Positions 18,400 to 27,084 of a stretch of 64,000 bases of DNA are shown here, one piece after another. Under the pieces are notes generated by a model. The model made no database searches and was not told the DNA's origin. It saw only the letters and a list, made by a program, of their open reading frames with translations. Origin of the DNA: Lachnospiraceae bacterium A4 (lineage in GTDB: Bacteria; Bacillota; Clostridia; Lachnospirales; Lachnospiraceae); assembly GCA_000403215.2 (NCBI GenBank), contig KE159527.1, positions 258,114-322,113 on the forward strand, written 5' to 3'. The stretch's first letter is position 1. Every line of letters begins with the position of its first letter. A program made the position numbers and the translations under genes.

Positions 18400-19536
18400 T
18401 CACTTTGTCCCGCCAGCCTTAAAATTATAGACTGGTCTGATGACCTTTTCAATCGTCACGGTATCACTGATTACTCCCAGTATATCCTCTATCTTCCGAT
18501 ACGCAAACGGCGATTCATCCAAGGTGTCTTTGTTGATACAGATAGAATAAATGCCTTCCATCGCCTTTTTAAATTCAGAGACAGTATGGTGTTCCTTTAC
18601 CTCGGAGCGCCTGTAAACCCGCCCTGAACCATGCGGCGCGGATTCGTTCCAGTCCGCATTGCCAAGCCCGGTTCCCAAGATGATTCCGTCGCGCATATTC
18701 ATTGGAATAATAACCTGCTCCCCCGCCCTCGCACTGATTGCACCTTTTCGAAGAAGCGGTGTCTCACCTGAAAAATCAATGTAATTGTGAATGCAGGTAT
18801 AACTGTCAAGCACTTTCCATTTCATGCCGCGCACAATCTCGTCAACCATTGCCTCCCTGTTGAGCCGCGCAAACTCCTGCACAATCTCCAAGTCATGCAG
18901 GTAACTCTCCAGCAAGTCTCCCTCCAGACAAGTCAAATCATACGGCGCGTGTCCCTGCTTTTTCATCTGTGATGCTTTTTGTCCTTCTTTCAGATAATAC
19001 TCTGTCACTTCCATTCCAAGATGGCGGCTGCCGGAATGAATCACGAGATAAAGTGCCCCTTCTTCGTCCTTGTCTACTTCAATGAAATGATTGCCACCGC
19101 CAAGTGTTCCGATGCTGCGCTCTGCCTTTGCCTCCTCGACTGCCTTGTAGCAGCGCAGCCTGTGAAGTGATGCCTTGTCACTCAGCTTATGGCATGTCTT
19201 TCTGACTGCGCCGCCGACGGGAACATTGTCGCGAATCACCGTGTCCAGCTTCTGACACTCGAGATGTTTTGCTTTCACTTTGGCGAGGGTCATACCGCAG
19301 CCGATATCCACGCCAACCAGATTTGGCATCAAAAAATCCCCTACTGTCATGGTCAGCCCGATGGTCCCCACCTTGCCGGGATGGACATCCGGCATCACAC
19401 GAATTTTGCTGCCTGCGGCGCTTGGGTGGTCACAAATCATTTGAAGCTGCCTGCGTGCATACTCATCCATTGCGTACTGCTCATTTTCTGTTGTGTAAAC
19501 GACTGCATTTGTATATTTTCCATATATTGTAATCAT
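18400..19536 (-). CDS. rtcB: RtcB-family RNA ligase
   Basis: A GTP/Mn-dependent ligase family joining 2',3'-cyclic-phosphate or 3'-phosphate RNA ends to 5'-OH ends in RNA repair. 378 residues from the ATG at 19536; the frame is open further upstream but without a start signal. Conserved motifs are D-I-G-C-G-M (metal-binding Cys), G-G-G-N-H-F-I-E, H-S-G-S-R-H-L-G, A-P-H-G-S-G-R (the guanylylated His) and the C-terminal Y-N-F-K-A-G-G. No rtcA or archease gene lies nearby, so it may act as a stand-alone repair enzyme. An intrinsic terminator directly upstream isolates it from the previous gene. Confidence 0.9.
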   Translation of the reverse strand: MITIYGKYTNAVVYTTENEQYAMDEYARRQLQMICDHPSAAGSKIRVMPDVHPGKVGTIGLTMTVGDFLMPNLVGVDIGCGMTLAKVKAKHLECQKLDTVIRDNVPVGGAVRKTCHKLSDKASLHRLRCYKAVEEAKAERSIGTLGGGNHFIEVDKDEEGALYLVIHSGSRHLGMEVTEYYLKEGQKASQMKKQGHAPYDLTCLEGDLLESYLHDLEIVQEFARLNREAMVDEIVRGMKWKVLDSYTCIHNYIDFSGETPLLRKGAISARAGEQVIIPMNMRDGIILGTGLGNADWNESAPHGSGRVYRRSEVKEHHTVSEFKKAMEGIYSICINKDTLDESPFAYRKIEDILGVISDTVTIEKVIRPVYNFKAGGTK

Positions 19537-19590
19537 AAAATCTCTTTTCCCTTCTATCTTGATTTTTATACTAAATTTTGGCAGGGAGAA

Positions 19591-19619
19591 AAAAAACACC
19601 TCCGATAAAGGTGTTTTTT
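19591..19619 (-). terminator. intrinsic terminator, T-runs on both strands
   Basis: AAAAAACACCT pairs with AGGTGTTTTTT across a 7-base loop. Read leftward it ends transcripts from 19884-20369 and the small frame at 19653, 55 bases before the RtcB start. RtcB therefore needs its own promoter or read-through. Confidence 0.75.
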
Positions 19620-19652
19620 CCAAAAAAGCTCGAGATTTCGTACAATAACAAA

Positions 19653-19775
19653 TCAATACAAAAATACTCTGTCAGAACTGCGCAAACTTGCGTCAGCCCT
19701 TGATAACGCTCCGAGGAGAACCACACCCTGCCTGTCACTTATGAATTTCTGTAGGTTTTCTGTCAAGTGCTGCAT
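19653..19775 (-). CDS. possible 40-residue small protein
   Basis: ATG at 19775 with an excellent ribosome site (AAGGAGGACAAC), then 40 codons and TGA at 19655-19653. The start reads M-Q-H-L-T-E-N-L-Q-K-F and the end D-R-V-F-L-Y. It lies in a 260-base spacer otherwise lacking a gene, just before the terminator at 19591. I know no family for it. The strong Shine-Dalgarno and good spacing are the only support. Confidence 0.35.
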   Translation of the reverse strand: MQHLTENLQKFISDRQGVVLLGALSRADASLRSSDRVFLY

Positions 19776-19883
19776 GTTGTCCTCCTTATCGAGCTTGTTG
19801 TCAACAGTTACACGTCACAGTTTCGCTTTTGGCTTCCTGTTCCGTTTTTACAGAGTTCGTGCTCTCTGTCTGATCAAAATAAT

Positions 19884-20369
19884 TTACCAGCAATGTCCAT
19901 GATGTCCGCTTCTGTGATGTCTGCTTCCGTGGCAGCCGTAATAGTAATTGGAATCATATGTAACGGCTGGCGCAGTGTATGTCACTGTGGGTGCAGGCGC
20001 TGCATAGGTGACAGCCGCTGTACTCGGCACTGCTGCCGTGCCTGCGGCACCGTCCAATGTCTCTGCCGGAACTGGCTTTCCATGGTCATGACAGTGATCA
20101 CAGATTCCATCCTCGTCAGCATCTACAAAAAAGTCGCAGATTCCATCTGTGTTTGTATCTGTATAGCAGTGAAAATCACAAATATCATCGCCGTTCTCAT
20201 CAACAAAATAATGGTTTCCACAGATTCCGTCACTATCTGTATCCATAAAGCATTCCCCAAGGCTGCATCCTCCGATATGACAGGTTTCGACCTCCTCTGC
20301 GGCATGAGCGGAAAGCGCCGGAGCAAACACTACTGCACAGGCAAGTCCCATAGCCAACAATTTCTTCAT
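19884..20369 (-). CDS. secreted protein with calcium-loop-like Asp repeats and His-rich tail
   Basis: 161 residues from the ATG at 20369, 9 bases after AGGAGG; an ATG two codons upstream is too close to it. A signal peptide ends at A-H-A-A-E-E. Four successive units of the form D-x-D-x-D-G-I-C-D (D-T-D-S-D-G-I-C-G, D-E-N-G-D-D-I-C-D, D-T-N-T-D-G-I-C-D, D-A-D-E-D-G-I-C-D) resemble dockerin/thrombospondin-type calcium loops with an added Cys. An Ala/Thr/Tyr linker follows, and then H-G-S-R-H-H-R-S-G-H-H-G-H-C-W. Binding of Ca and transition metal is likely from composition; the biological role is unknown. Confidence 0.75.
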   Translation of the reverse strand: MKKLLAMGLACAVVFAPALSAHAAEEVETCHIGGCSLGECFMDTDSDGICGNHYFVDENGDDICDFHCYTDTNTDGICDFFVDADEDGICDHCHDHGKPVPAETLDGAAGTAAVPSTAAVTYAAPAPTVTYTAPAVTYDSNYYYGCHGSRHHRSGHHGHCW

Positions 20370-20472
20370 ATCCATATACCTCCTAAAATTTAGAAAATCC
20401 TCTGCTTTTCTCTACCATAGCACATTTGATGGGCTTTTTCAAGCGATAACCGCAGTTTCTTACAGATTCTTT

Positions 20473-21315
20473 TTATGTATGGGAAATAATACGAACCTCG
20501 CCCTTGGCGTTCTCATCATCCATAATGATCTCTCCGGCTTCGGGTACGACAATCGTCCCAGACAGCGGATTCTTAATGCTGAGAACAGGCGTCGTAATTC
20601 TTGCCTCCACCTCAGATTTTTCAAAGCAGAGGTCCGTCTCGATCATCTCGCAGTCAATCAATTTCAGATTTTTGCAGTAGCACAGCGGCTGTGTGCCGAT
20701 GATCTTGCAGTTTTCAAAGGTAAGCCCGTTTGCGTACCATGCAAGGTACTCTCCTTTCACGACACTGTTTCGCACCACGACATTCTCGCCGTGCCAGAAA
20801 GCATCCTTCGTATCAAAATTACAGTTCTCAAACACTGCATTTTTGATGTACTGGAAAGAGTACTTTCCCTTCAATGTCACATTCTTGAACACCATATCCT
20901 CCGAGCGCATCATAAAATATTCGCTCTCCGCCACGGAATCTGTCATTTCAATATTTCTCACAGACCAGCCAAACTCCGGTGATGCAATATCACAGTCGCG
21001 AATCACCACGTCACTGCACTCCCGAAACGCCTTGATTCCATGCATTTTCGTGCCTGTCACAGCTACATGGTCTGAATACCAGAGTGCGGCGCGGCACAGC
21101 GCTGTCATCTCTGAGTCGTGTATCGCCAATTCATGCACATGCCAGAACGGATAGCGCAGGTTAAAAAAACATCTGTTTACCTGTACGTCCGACGCTTCCT
21201 TTACCGCACTTTCCCCGTCCGCCGGACCGTCGAAAGTACAGTCATTTATGATGATGCCTTTGCTTCCATATAGCGCTCTTTCCTCGTCCAAAGTCTGTTT
21301 TTCAACTACTGTCAT
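20473..21315 (-). CDS. DUF3737 family right-handed beta-helix protein
   Basis: 280 residues from the ATG at 21315, 8 bases after TGGAG; a TTG 7 codons upstream is the alternative. The sequence runs in regular beta-helix rungs with stacked Asn/Cys/Phe positions (V-F-E-N-C-N-F-D, L-T-F-E-N-C-K-I, N-L-K-L-I-D-C-E-M). This is the signature of the DUF3737 family, which has a pectate-lyase-like fold. No signal peptide is seen, so it is cytoplasmic. The biochemical function of this family is not established. It stands alone, with divergent spacing to the SUKH gene. Confidence 0.85.
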   Translation of the reverse strand: MTVVEKQTLDEERALYGSKGIIINDCTFDGPADGESAVKEASDVQVNRCFFNLRYPFWHVHELAIHDSEMTALCRAALWYSDHVAVTGTKMHGIKAFRECSDVVIRDCDIASPEFGWSVRNIEMTDSVAESEYFMMRSEDMVFKNVTLKGKYSFQYIKNAVFENCNFDTKDAFWHGENVVVRNSVVKGEYLAWYANGLTFENCKIIGTQPLCYCKNLKLIDCEMIETDLCFEKSEVEARITTPVLSIKNPLSGTIVVPEAGEIIMDDENAKGEVRIISHT

Positions 21316-21487
21316 TTGATTCATCTCCATTTTCAAAAATAGGTATCTTTAAAATATTTGTCAAACACAATCTAGTATAGACTCTTTATCAAAAAATGGC
21401 AAATGAAATGTATATAAACAGAAAATATCAAAAGAATCCCAAAAATACGCCAAAAATATTTACGAACGAATATTTGCAGATAAAAAG

Positions 21488-21516
21488 CTGACAACGGAGA
21501 ACCCTTGTGTTATGAT
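21488..21516 (+). promoter_or_regulatory. promoter of the SUKH-domain gene
   Basis: CTGACA at 21488-21493, a 17-base spacer, then TATGAT at 21511-21516, about 45 bases before the start codon. Both boxes are close to the housekeeping sigma consensus. Confidence 0.6.
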
Positions 21517-21560
21517 ATGATATAGATTCTTCAAGAAAATATATTTAGGAGGTACATAAC

Positions 21561-22322
21561 ATGGCAATCAAATACAACTTGTCACTTCATGAACTAATGG
21601 ATTTTTTGTACGGACAAGACTACGAAGGCTTTACCGAGCAGGAGATCCAAGCTGTCGAGCACAAAATTGGGGTGAAGCTGCCAACCGCTTACCGAAATTT
21701 TTTACTAAAATATGGTGGAAACACAATCTACAATGCATTTAACGATCTTTTTAATTCCTTGGAGGATATCTATACCTCCTATCAGATCATTGATGATATC
21801 TTAGCGGATTTAGAGGAAGATTTTAAGGAATCCATAAGAACTGGAAATCAGGAGGAATATGCAGACAATCCCTATTTCACACTGTGGCAGCTCCCCAGGG
21901 AGGAGTGGCACACCATTACGCAAAACTACGTATTAATAGGGTGTGACCCCGAAGGCATCGCCTACGAAGGATATCTGCTTGCAGACCTGCTTGATGGAAA
22001 TCCTGATCCTCCTTTATATTTAAGCTGTGATGATGATTTCATCGAATATAAAAGGTGGTCCGACAGCACAGAACCATTTCTGATCGAAATGCTTGGCGAG
22101 TCAATATTTTACCATCGTTCTATAGATTCCTATGACAGCACAAAACACATCCCTATAAAAGAACTCTTTTCACATATAGATGCTGACATAGATGACAGTC
22201 AACTCAATGTAAATGGCCACATCGCTACTTGTTTCGATACGGCAAGTGAAAAAGTATACTTTTATTTTGAGTATAAAACTTTTCAGAGAGTGCTCTGCGT
22301 CTGCAAAGCGGATTTACATTAA
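21561..22322 (+). CDS. SMI1/KNR4 (SUKH) domain protein
   Basis: 253 residues with ribosome site AGGAGGTACATAAC. The N-terminal half has the SUKH pattern: T-E-Q-E-I-Q-A-V-E-H-K-I-G-V-K-L-P, then A-Y-R-N-F-L-L-K-Y-G-G-N, and later Y-V-L-I-G-C-D-P-E-G and Y-L-S-C-D-D-D-F. SUKH proteins are best known as immunity proteins to polymorphic toxins, though some are house-keeping. No toxin gene is adjacent. Its final codons and stop fall within a 25-bp sequence that is repeated 1.7 kb downstream, where a foreign block begins and ends. Confidence 0.82.
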   Translation: MAIKYNLSLHELMDFLYGQDYEGFTEQEIQAVEHKIGVKLPTAYRNFLLKYGGNTIYNAFNDLFNSLEDIYTSYQIIDDILADLEEDFKESIRTGNQEEYADNPYFTLWQLPREEWHTITQNYVLIGCDPEGIAYEGYLLADLLDGNPDPPLYLSCDDDFIEYKRWSDSTEPFLIEMLGESIFYHRSIDSYDSTKHIPIKELFSHIDADIDDSQLNVNGHIATCFDTASEKVYFYFEYKTFQRVLCVCKADLH

Positions 22323-22330
22323 AAATCAAA
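22306..22330 (+). repeat. 25-bp direct repeat, left copy
   Basis: This sequence, which spans the stop codon of the SUKH gene, recurs exactly at 24025-24049. The copies bracket the block with the nuclease and transposase remnants. Removing the block and one copy would leave the SUKH gene and the ABC exporter gene as convergent neighbours, with their stop codons two bases apart. Confidence 0.75.
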
Positions 22331-22442
22331 TATAACCGGAACAGGCTTTGGCCTATAAAAATAAATATCTTGAATGTTCCCATCAACGCCAATAATAATT
22401 TGGGGCACCATGAAAGTTAAAACTTTATCCAAATCATATAAA

Positions 22443-22484
22443 ACAATGTCAAAAACCGCATAAAATAAAGGTTTTTGACATTGT
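22443..22484. other. 15-bp perfect stem-loop in the spacer
   Basis: Positions 22443-22457 pair with 22470-22484 (centre G-T-C-A-A-A-A-A-C-C type), with a 12-base loop. It lies in the 277-base stretch between the SUKH gene and the nuclease remnant, which holds no gene. It could be a terminator for either flanking gene, but the T-runs are weak. Confidence 0.45.
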
Positions 22485-22599
22485 ATATACTGTTGTGAAA
22501 CATAAATTTGCTAATTAGTGAACGTTAGCGAAAGTTAAATTATGCCCTCAAATGTCGTACTATTCAAATCACTCGGTTCGCCCAAATATAAATTTGTTC

Positions 22600-22986
22600 C
22601 TAATTTTCCTCGTCATCTAAAATATCTTTAACCAATTTTTCAAGTTCTTTCCGATTTGGTAAGTATAATTCATATTTAGATACAAATAAATTACTGTCCA
22701 TTCCATACGTTGCATATTCTACCAATAATTCGTCCTTGTTTTTGCTTAATATAATTCCAATAGGCGGATTATCATCTGGCATATTTTCTTCTATTGCAAA
22801 ATAACCCATATACATGTTCATCTGCCCAATATCTTCATGTTGAACAGAGTTTTTCTTTAAATCTATCAGAACAAAGCATTTCAAAATTCTATGATAAAAT
22901 ACTAAATCCACATGGTAATGAACATTATTGATTGTTAAAGGATACTGCCGCTTAACGAATGTAAATCCTTTGCCCAATTCCAACAA
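22600..22986 (-). pseudogene. PDDEXK (DUF1016/YhcG-type) nuclease, C-terminal fragment
   Basis: About 128 residues of the C-terminal nuclease domain: F-V-K-R-Q-Y-P-L, then Y-H-V-D-L-V-F-Y-H-R, F-V-L-I-D-L-K-K-N and I-G-Q-M-N-M-Y-M-G-Y-F. This is the D...(D/E)xK core of YhcG-like proteins, although the usual E/D-L-K reads D-L-K here. Whole proteins are about 330-370 residues with an N-terminal DUF1016 region, which is missing. The frame upstream runs only to the transposase remnant and has no start other than TTG. I take it as a broken gene cut by the mobile DNA at its 5' side. Confidence 0.7.
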
Positions 22987-23031
22987 AAACTTTCTACCTG
23001 TGCGGTTAGATTTTATAACTATACCACAAAA

Positions 23032-24024
23032 TTAGGCGCACAGATCCAATGAATCCGTTTCTTTTTTGGGCATTACAAAAGAAATCTGCCCATGTTGGAA
23101 CCAGATATCCTCATATTTATTCTGATAGACCATTTCAATAGCAGCAAGGGCACTGCTCCCATTCTTTGACCACGACATGCCATTATGTTTCTGGCGCTGT
23201 GCCACCAGCATGTCATTTTCTTTTTCCACAGGATTGCTGGAATTGCGCAGACCAAGTTCTGCCCTCACAGCATAGCAGGTTATGCTGTATTCTTTCCGTT
23301 TCAGATAGTTTATCTGTTCATCAAGCCATTTCTGATTTTTTATTACAGGAGACGGTAAAGATTCCAGATATCTTACCGCGTTTTTTACATCTCCCACCCA
23401 CAGAATCCGCAGCAGCTTTTCAAGGGTCTTATTCCGCATGTCCTTCCCTTTTACCGCCATGCTCAGCAGTTCCTGACACTTTTTCTTTAAATGGTACCAA
23501 TCCAGGATCACAGTATATGGATGGAACGGGAACATTTCCTCAATGCTGCTTTTGATATTCCTTGCACCATCTGTAAAAAACACCAGCCTGTTCTGCAGCA
23601 GCCCATTGAAAACCAGGAATGCCAGCATTGCTTTCATTGCGTTTTTCATGCCGCACGCTGTCAGGGCATATGTGTCCTGTCCATACTGGATATGAACCAC
23701 TGTGTTTTCCACATACTTTGCATTCTTTTCCGTTCCCTGGCTGCGCGAGTCCTTCTGATGTTTTACCCCCACATCGTCTATGGATACATACACACATTCC
23801 AATGGTGAGGTCTCCATATCCAGCTCTTCCGCCGTGAACGGTATCTTTTCATCACGGGATGCGTTGGCTGAATCAATAATGATGTCCACTGCCTGTATGT
23901 CAGCTTCTGTCTTTTCCGGGATGGCAGGGGAGGTGATGCTGGCAGAAATAAGGATTTTGACGAACTCACCCTTTGTAGACAACATGCGACTTCCACATGT
24001 GTTATGATACGAAATATGTCCGTC
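23032..24024 (-). pseudogene. DDE transposase fragment, possibly ISLre2/ISH6-like
   Basis: About 330 residues in frame, lacking a proper N-terminus. Visible are V-S-I-D-D-V-G-V-K-H (first Asp), F-F-T-D-G-A-R-N-I-K (second Asp), I-L-D-W-Y-H-L-K-K-K and, near the end, N-P-V-E-K-E-N-D-M-L-V-A-Q-R-Q-K-H-N-G-M, which supplies the Glu. The D-W-Y-H and Q-R-Q-K-H-N-G patterns are like ISLre2/UPF0236-type transposases, but the family is uncertain. The frame extends rightward through the 25-bp repeat into the ABC gene, an accidental fusion. No terminal inverted repeats were found. Confidence 0.6.
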
Positions 24025-24049
24025 AAGCGGATTTACATTAAAAATCAAA
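24025..24049 (+). repeat. 25-bp direct repeat, right copy
   Basis: Exact copy of 22306-22330. It contains the stop codon region of the ABC exporter fragment on the minus strand. Confidence 0.75.
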
Positions 24050-24995
24050 CATAATACTGCGCCTGTGCATTCCACAACTCCACATACTTCCCATCTGCCT
24101 GCGCCACAAGCTCACTGTGCGTCCCCTGCTGTACCACTTTTCCCTCATGAAATACAAGAATCTGGTCACAGAATTTGCAGGAGGACAGCCGGTGGCTGAT
24201 ATACACTGCCGTCCTGCCACCGACAATTTCTTGAAACGCTTCATAGATCTCTGCCTCCGCAAGCGGATCCAGCGCCGCCGTCGGCTCATCAAGAATGATA
24301 AACGGCGCATTTTTGTAAACCGCACGGGCAAGTGCAATCTTCTGCGCCTCACCGCCCGACGGCTCTATGCCGCCAGACTCAAAATCCTGATACAGACTGG
24401 TCTCTATGCCGTTTGGCATCTGCATAAGACGCGCCCCGAAACCGACCTGTTTTAAACTCGCCGCTACGCGTTCTGCATCATACGCTGTCCCCGCCGCCAC
24501 ATTCTGCGCAAGACTGAACGAAAACAGCTTGAAATCCTGAAAGACCACTGCAACTATCGAAAGATATTCTTGATATGCATACTTTCGAATATCAATTCCA
24601 TTGAGCAGAATCACCCCCTCACTCGGGTCATACAGCCTGCAAAGCAGCTTGACGAACGTGGTCTTGCCTGAACCATTCATTCCCACAATCGCAAACCGTT
24701 TTCCAACCTGAAATTTGAGCGAAATATTTTTTAACACATACTGCTCTGTTTCGGGATATTTGAAGCTCACATTGCAAAACTCAATTTCATAATCATAGTC
24801 GCCGCCATCACAAAATGAACGCTTTTCCACAGGAATTGTCCCCTCATACTTTTTGTTGGGTATATCAAGATAATCAAACATCGCACTCAAGTACCCACAG
24901 TAGACCGCATTGTCAGCCAGCACAAAAGCCAGCTCCTGCAAACCGTCGCCAAGTCTTGACAAAACAGCGACATACTGCACGATGCTCCCCACCCC
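24045..24995 (-). pseudogene. ABC exporter half-transporter, C-terminal part (split by IS)
   Basis: Carries the end of the membrane domain and the whole ATPase domain. Walker A is G-M-N-G-S-G-K-T-T, the Q-loop V-V-F-Q-D, the signature P-S-G-G-E-A-Q-K and Walker B I-I-L-D-E-P-T-A-A-L-D-P, followed by the switch His in I-S-H-R-L. The N-terminal part of the same gene is at 27085-27988. The two halves join as F-Y-G-A-F-G / V-G-S-I-V-Q-Y-V, which is normal exporter sequence. The downstream stop lies in the 25-bp repeat. The fragment alone lacks a transmembrane domain and a start, so the gene is inactivated. Confidence 0.85.
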
Positions 24996-27084
24996 CAGGC
25001 TGTCCGAAAACCCACAATTTTTGGCCATTTTGGGCACAAAAAATGCCAGGTTTTTCGGACATTATTTGTCCGTTTATAGTTACCTGACCTCGAAAACTGA
25101 ATAAAATACGCTTTTTTGTTGTTATTTTTCCCATTATGCTGCAACAAGTGCCATCAGTTCTTCAAATGAGAACATGTTACACGCCCTGGACAGGTTATAT
25201 CCCATGGCCATGAGCGCAAATTCCCCACCTACTTTCTGTTTACCCTTTAACAGAAAGCAGGCTGCTCCCATTGCTCGTTTTATTGTTCCAAACGGATGCT
25301 CTGAAATACACATCCGCTGGTTCATTTTTTCCCTGTCCGGCCTGAGTTTAAACCTGACTACCTTTTTCTTTTCAAAATGGTACTTTGCCTTCTTCTGGTT
25401 CTTTTTTCCTGGTTTCTCTGTTTCTTCTTCTGAGTTTTCCGCTTCTTCCGGTTTCCACCACTTTGCTTTCTTTTCCAGGCTGTCTTTGCCAAAATCCGTT
25501 TCCTTCCAGTTCGTGTTTCCCTTCCCGTTCACACACTTATCACGGTATGGGCATCCCTTGCACGCCTGCCTGTTGGCATATCTTGTCGCCCCATTTTTTT
25601 TGATGCTTTTTCTCCTGAGGATTTCCCCTCCGGGACAGTAAACCAGATCCCTTTCCGGATCCCTGACAAAATACCCTTCCCCTGCACGGTTTTTCATTTC
25701 CTCTTCTGTTCCATAGGGGCTCTCCACTTTTTGTTCCGGCCCGTCCGAAACTTTTCTCCTTACCTCTGCTACCTCCATACCTTCTATTACATCCGCATAT
25801 GCTTCCGGCACCACTCCCGCATGAAGACATCTCTTCAGTTCTTCTGCATTCGTGCCTGCTGTATTTAACTCCCCTGCTTCCTCATACTCGATCTCCAGTT
25901 CATATGTGTCCTGTCCGTCTGGCAGAATGACATTAGGAATAATTCCTTTCTCAAGACATGACACCATATCTTCGGCCTGTTCGTATCCCTTATCTGCCAC
26001 AGCTTCAATAATCCTGTCCCCGGCTTCCTGTTTAATGGACTCCGCTGTCGGAGCAATTAATCCATGGTCTGTTGCCTGGTTTGTCGCCAGGTAATCCATG
26101 ATCAGGTGCGTCTCTGAATCCACTGCTGTCTGGACATTGTACGACACGTCCATTCCATTTTTATTTTTCATCAGCCGCGCATCTGCATCTGTCAGTGAAA
26201 TCTGCGTGTGGTTTTCTTTCTCCATCAGTTCCCTGTATGAACGGTATTTCTCCAGTCTTTCCTCTGCCTCCTTCAGTTTTGCTTCCAGTTCTTCCCTGGT
26301 CAGCGTTCCACTGGCAGCCTCCTCCTCTTTATCCGCTTCCTCTATCAGCCGCAGGTATTCCTGTGTGTGGTCTTCCAGCCACTTTATCCTGTCATCCAGT
26401 TTCATAATGGTAAAATTGCTGTCTTTTCCATTCCAGGCTTTAAACTTACTCCCATCTATAGACACGTATCCTGTTTCCAGATCTACGGTTACCCTTTTTA
26501 GAAATTCCTTAAATACTTCCTTTAAATTGTCTGCATTGTCTTTCCTGAAATCAGATATCGTGCGGAAGTCAGGACGGAGTCCGCCAAGCATCCACATAAC
26601 TTCAATGTTTGTGACGCATGCCGCCTCAAGTTTTCTGGATGACCGGATGTTATTGCGGTATCCGTATAGATATAGTTTCAGCATACTCTGCGGATCATAA
26701 CATGGCCTTCCTTCAAAACTTGGTTCTGTTTTTTCGAATCCCATCTCTTTTAAGTCTATGTGATCCACAAAACAATCGATTACTCTTGCAATACTATCCC
26801 ATTCCACCATGGAATCAAGTGTATTTATTACCGCCTGGTTTCTATTGATAGGTTTTACTATATATGGCATGGAAAACACCCCGCTAAACTGGAACTTTTA
26901 AGATACTCCCATTATACCAGATATTGGTGGAAAAGTCCCACATATTTGTTTATTTAGCGTACTTTATTCAGTTTTCAAGGTGCATTTATAAAAATCGCTC
27001 TGTAAGCGTTTTTTAGCTCTGTTTGGGCGATAATCCTACGTTTAAAATCCTGTTATCGCCTCTCAGGGGTTTTCGGACAGTCTC
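24996..27084 (-). mobile_element. IS1182-family insertion sequence
   Basis: A 2.09 kb element. Its ends are imperfect inverted repeats sharing CTGTCCGAAAACCC (left 25000-25013; right, reversed, 27067-27080). The best reconstruction gives a 4-bp CCCC target duplication (24992-24995 and 27085-27088), ambiguous because it lies in a C-run. The left end also holds a larger imperfect palindrome (25001-25062). It splits an ABC exporter gene cleanly. Confidence 0.75.
25134..26870 (-). CDS. IS1182-family transposase
   Basis: 578 residues from the ATG at 26870, 6-7 bases after GGGGTG; an in-frame GTG lies 3 codons upstream. The N-terminus has the family pattern F-E-G-R-P-C-Y-D-P-Q-S-M-L-K-L-Y-L-Y-G and R-S-S-R-K-L-E. 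Next comes the first catalytic Asp in Y-V-S-I-D-G-S-K-F-K-A, a coiled-coil insertion, D-A-D-A-R-L-M and V-A-D-K-G-Y. The C-terminal part contains a Cys cluster (C-P-G-G ... C-K-G-C-P-Y-R-D-K-C) and the Glu region near E-H-P-F-G-T-I-K-R. It appears intact and may be active. Confidence 0.9.
   Translation of the reverse strand: MPYIVKPINRNQAVINTLDSMVEWDSIARVIDCFVDHIDLKEMGFEKTEPSFEGRPCYDPQSMLKLYLYGYRNNIRSSRKLEAACVTNIEVMWMLGGLRPDFRTISDFRKDNADNLKEVFKEFLKRVTVDLETGYVSIDGSKFKAWNGKDSNFTIMKLDDRIKWLEDHTQEYLRLIEEADKEEEAASGTLTREELEAKLKEAEERLEKYRSYRELMEKENHTQISLTDADARLMKNKNGMDVSYNVQTAVDSETHLIMDYLATNQATDHGLIAPTAESIKQEAGDRIIEAVADKGYEQAEDMVSCLEKGIIPNVILPDGQDTYELEIEYEEAGELNTAGTNAEELKRCLHAGVVPEAYADVIEGMEVAEVRRKVSDGPEQKVESPYGTEEEMKNRAGEGYFVRDPERDLVYCPGGEILRRKSIKKNGATRYANRQACKGCPYRDKCVNGKGNTNWKETDFGKDSLEKKAKWWKPEEAENSEEETEKPGKKNQKKAKYHFEKKKVVRFKLRPDREKMNQRMCISEHPFGTIKRAMGAACFLLKGKQKVGGEFALMAMGYNLSRACNMFSFEELMALVAA

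Noticed and set aside
25001-25062. Left-end palindrome as a separate small element
   Set aside because: It lies wholly inside the IS1182 element next to its inverted repeat and is better explained as part of that end.
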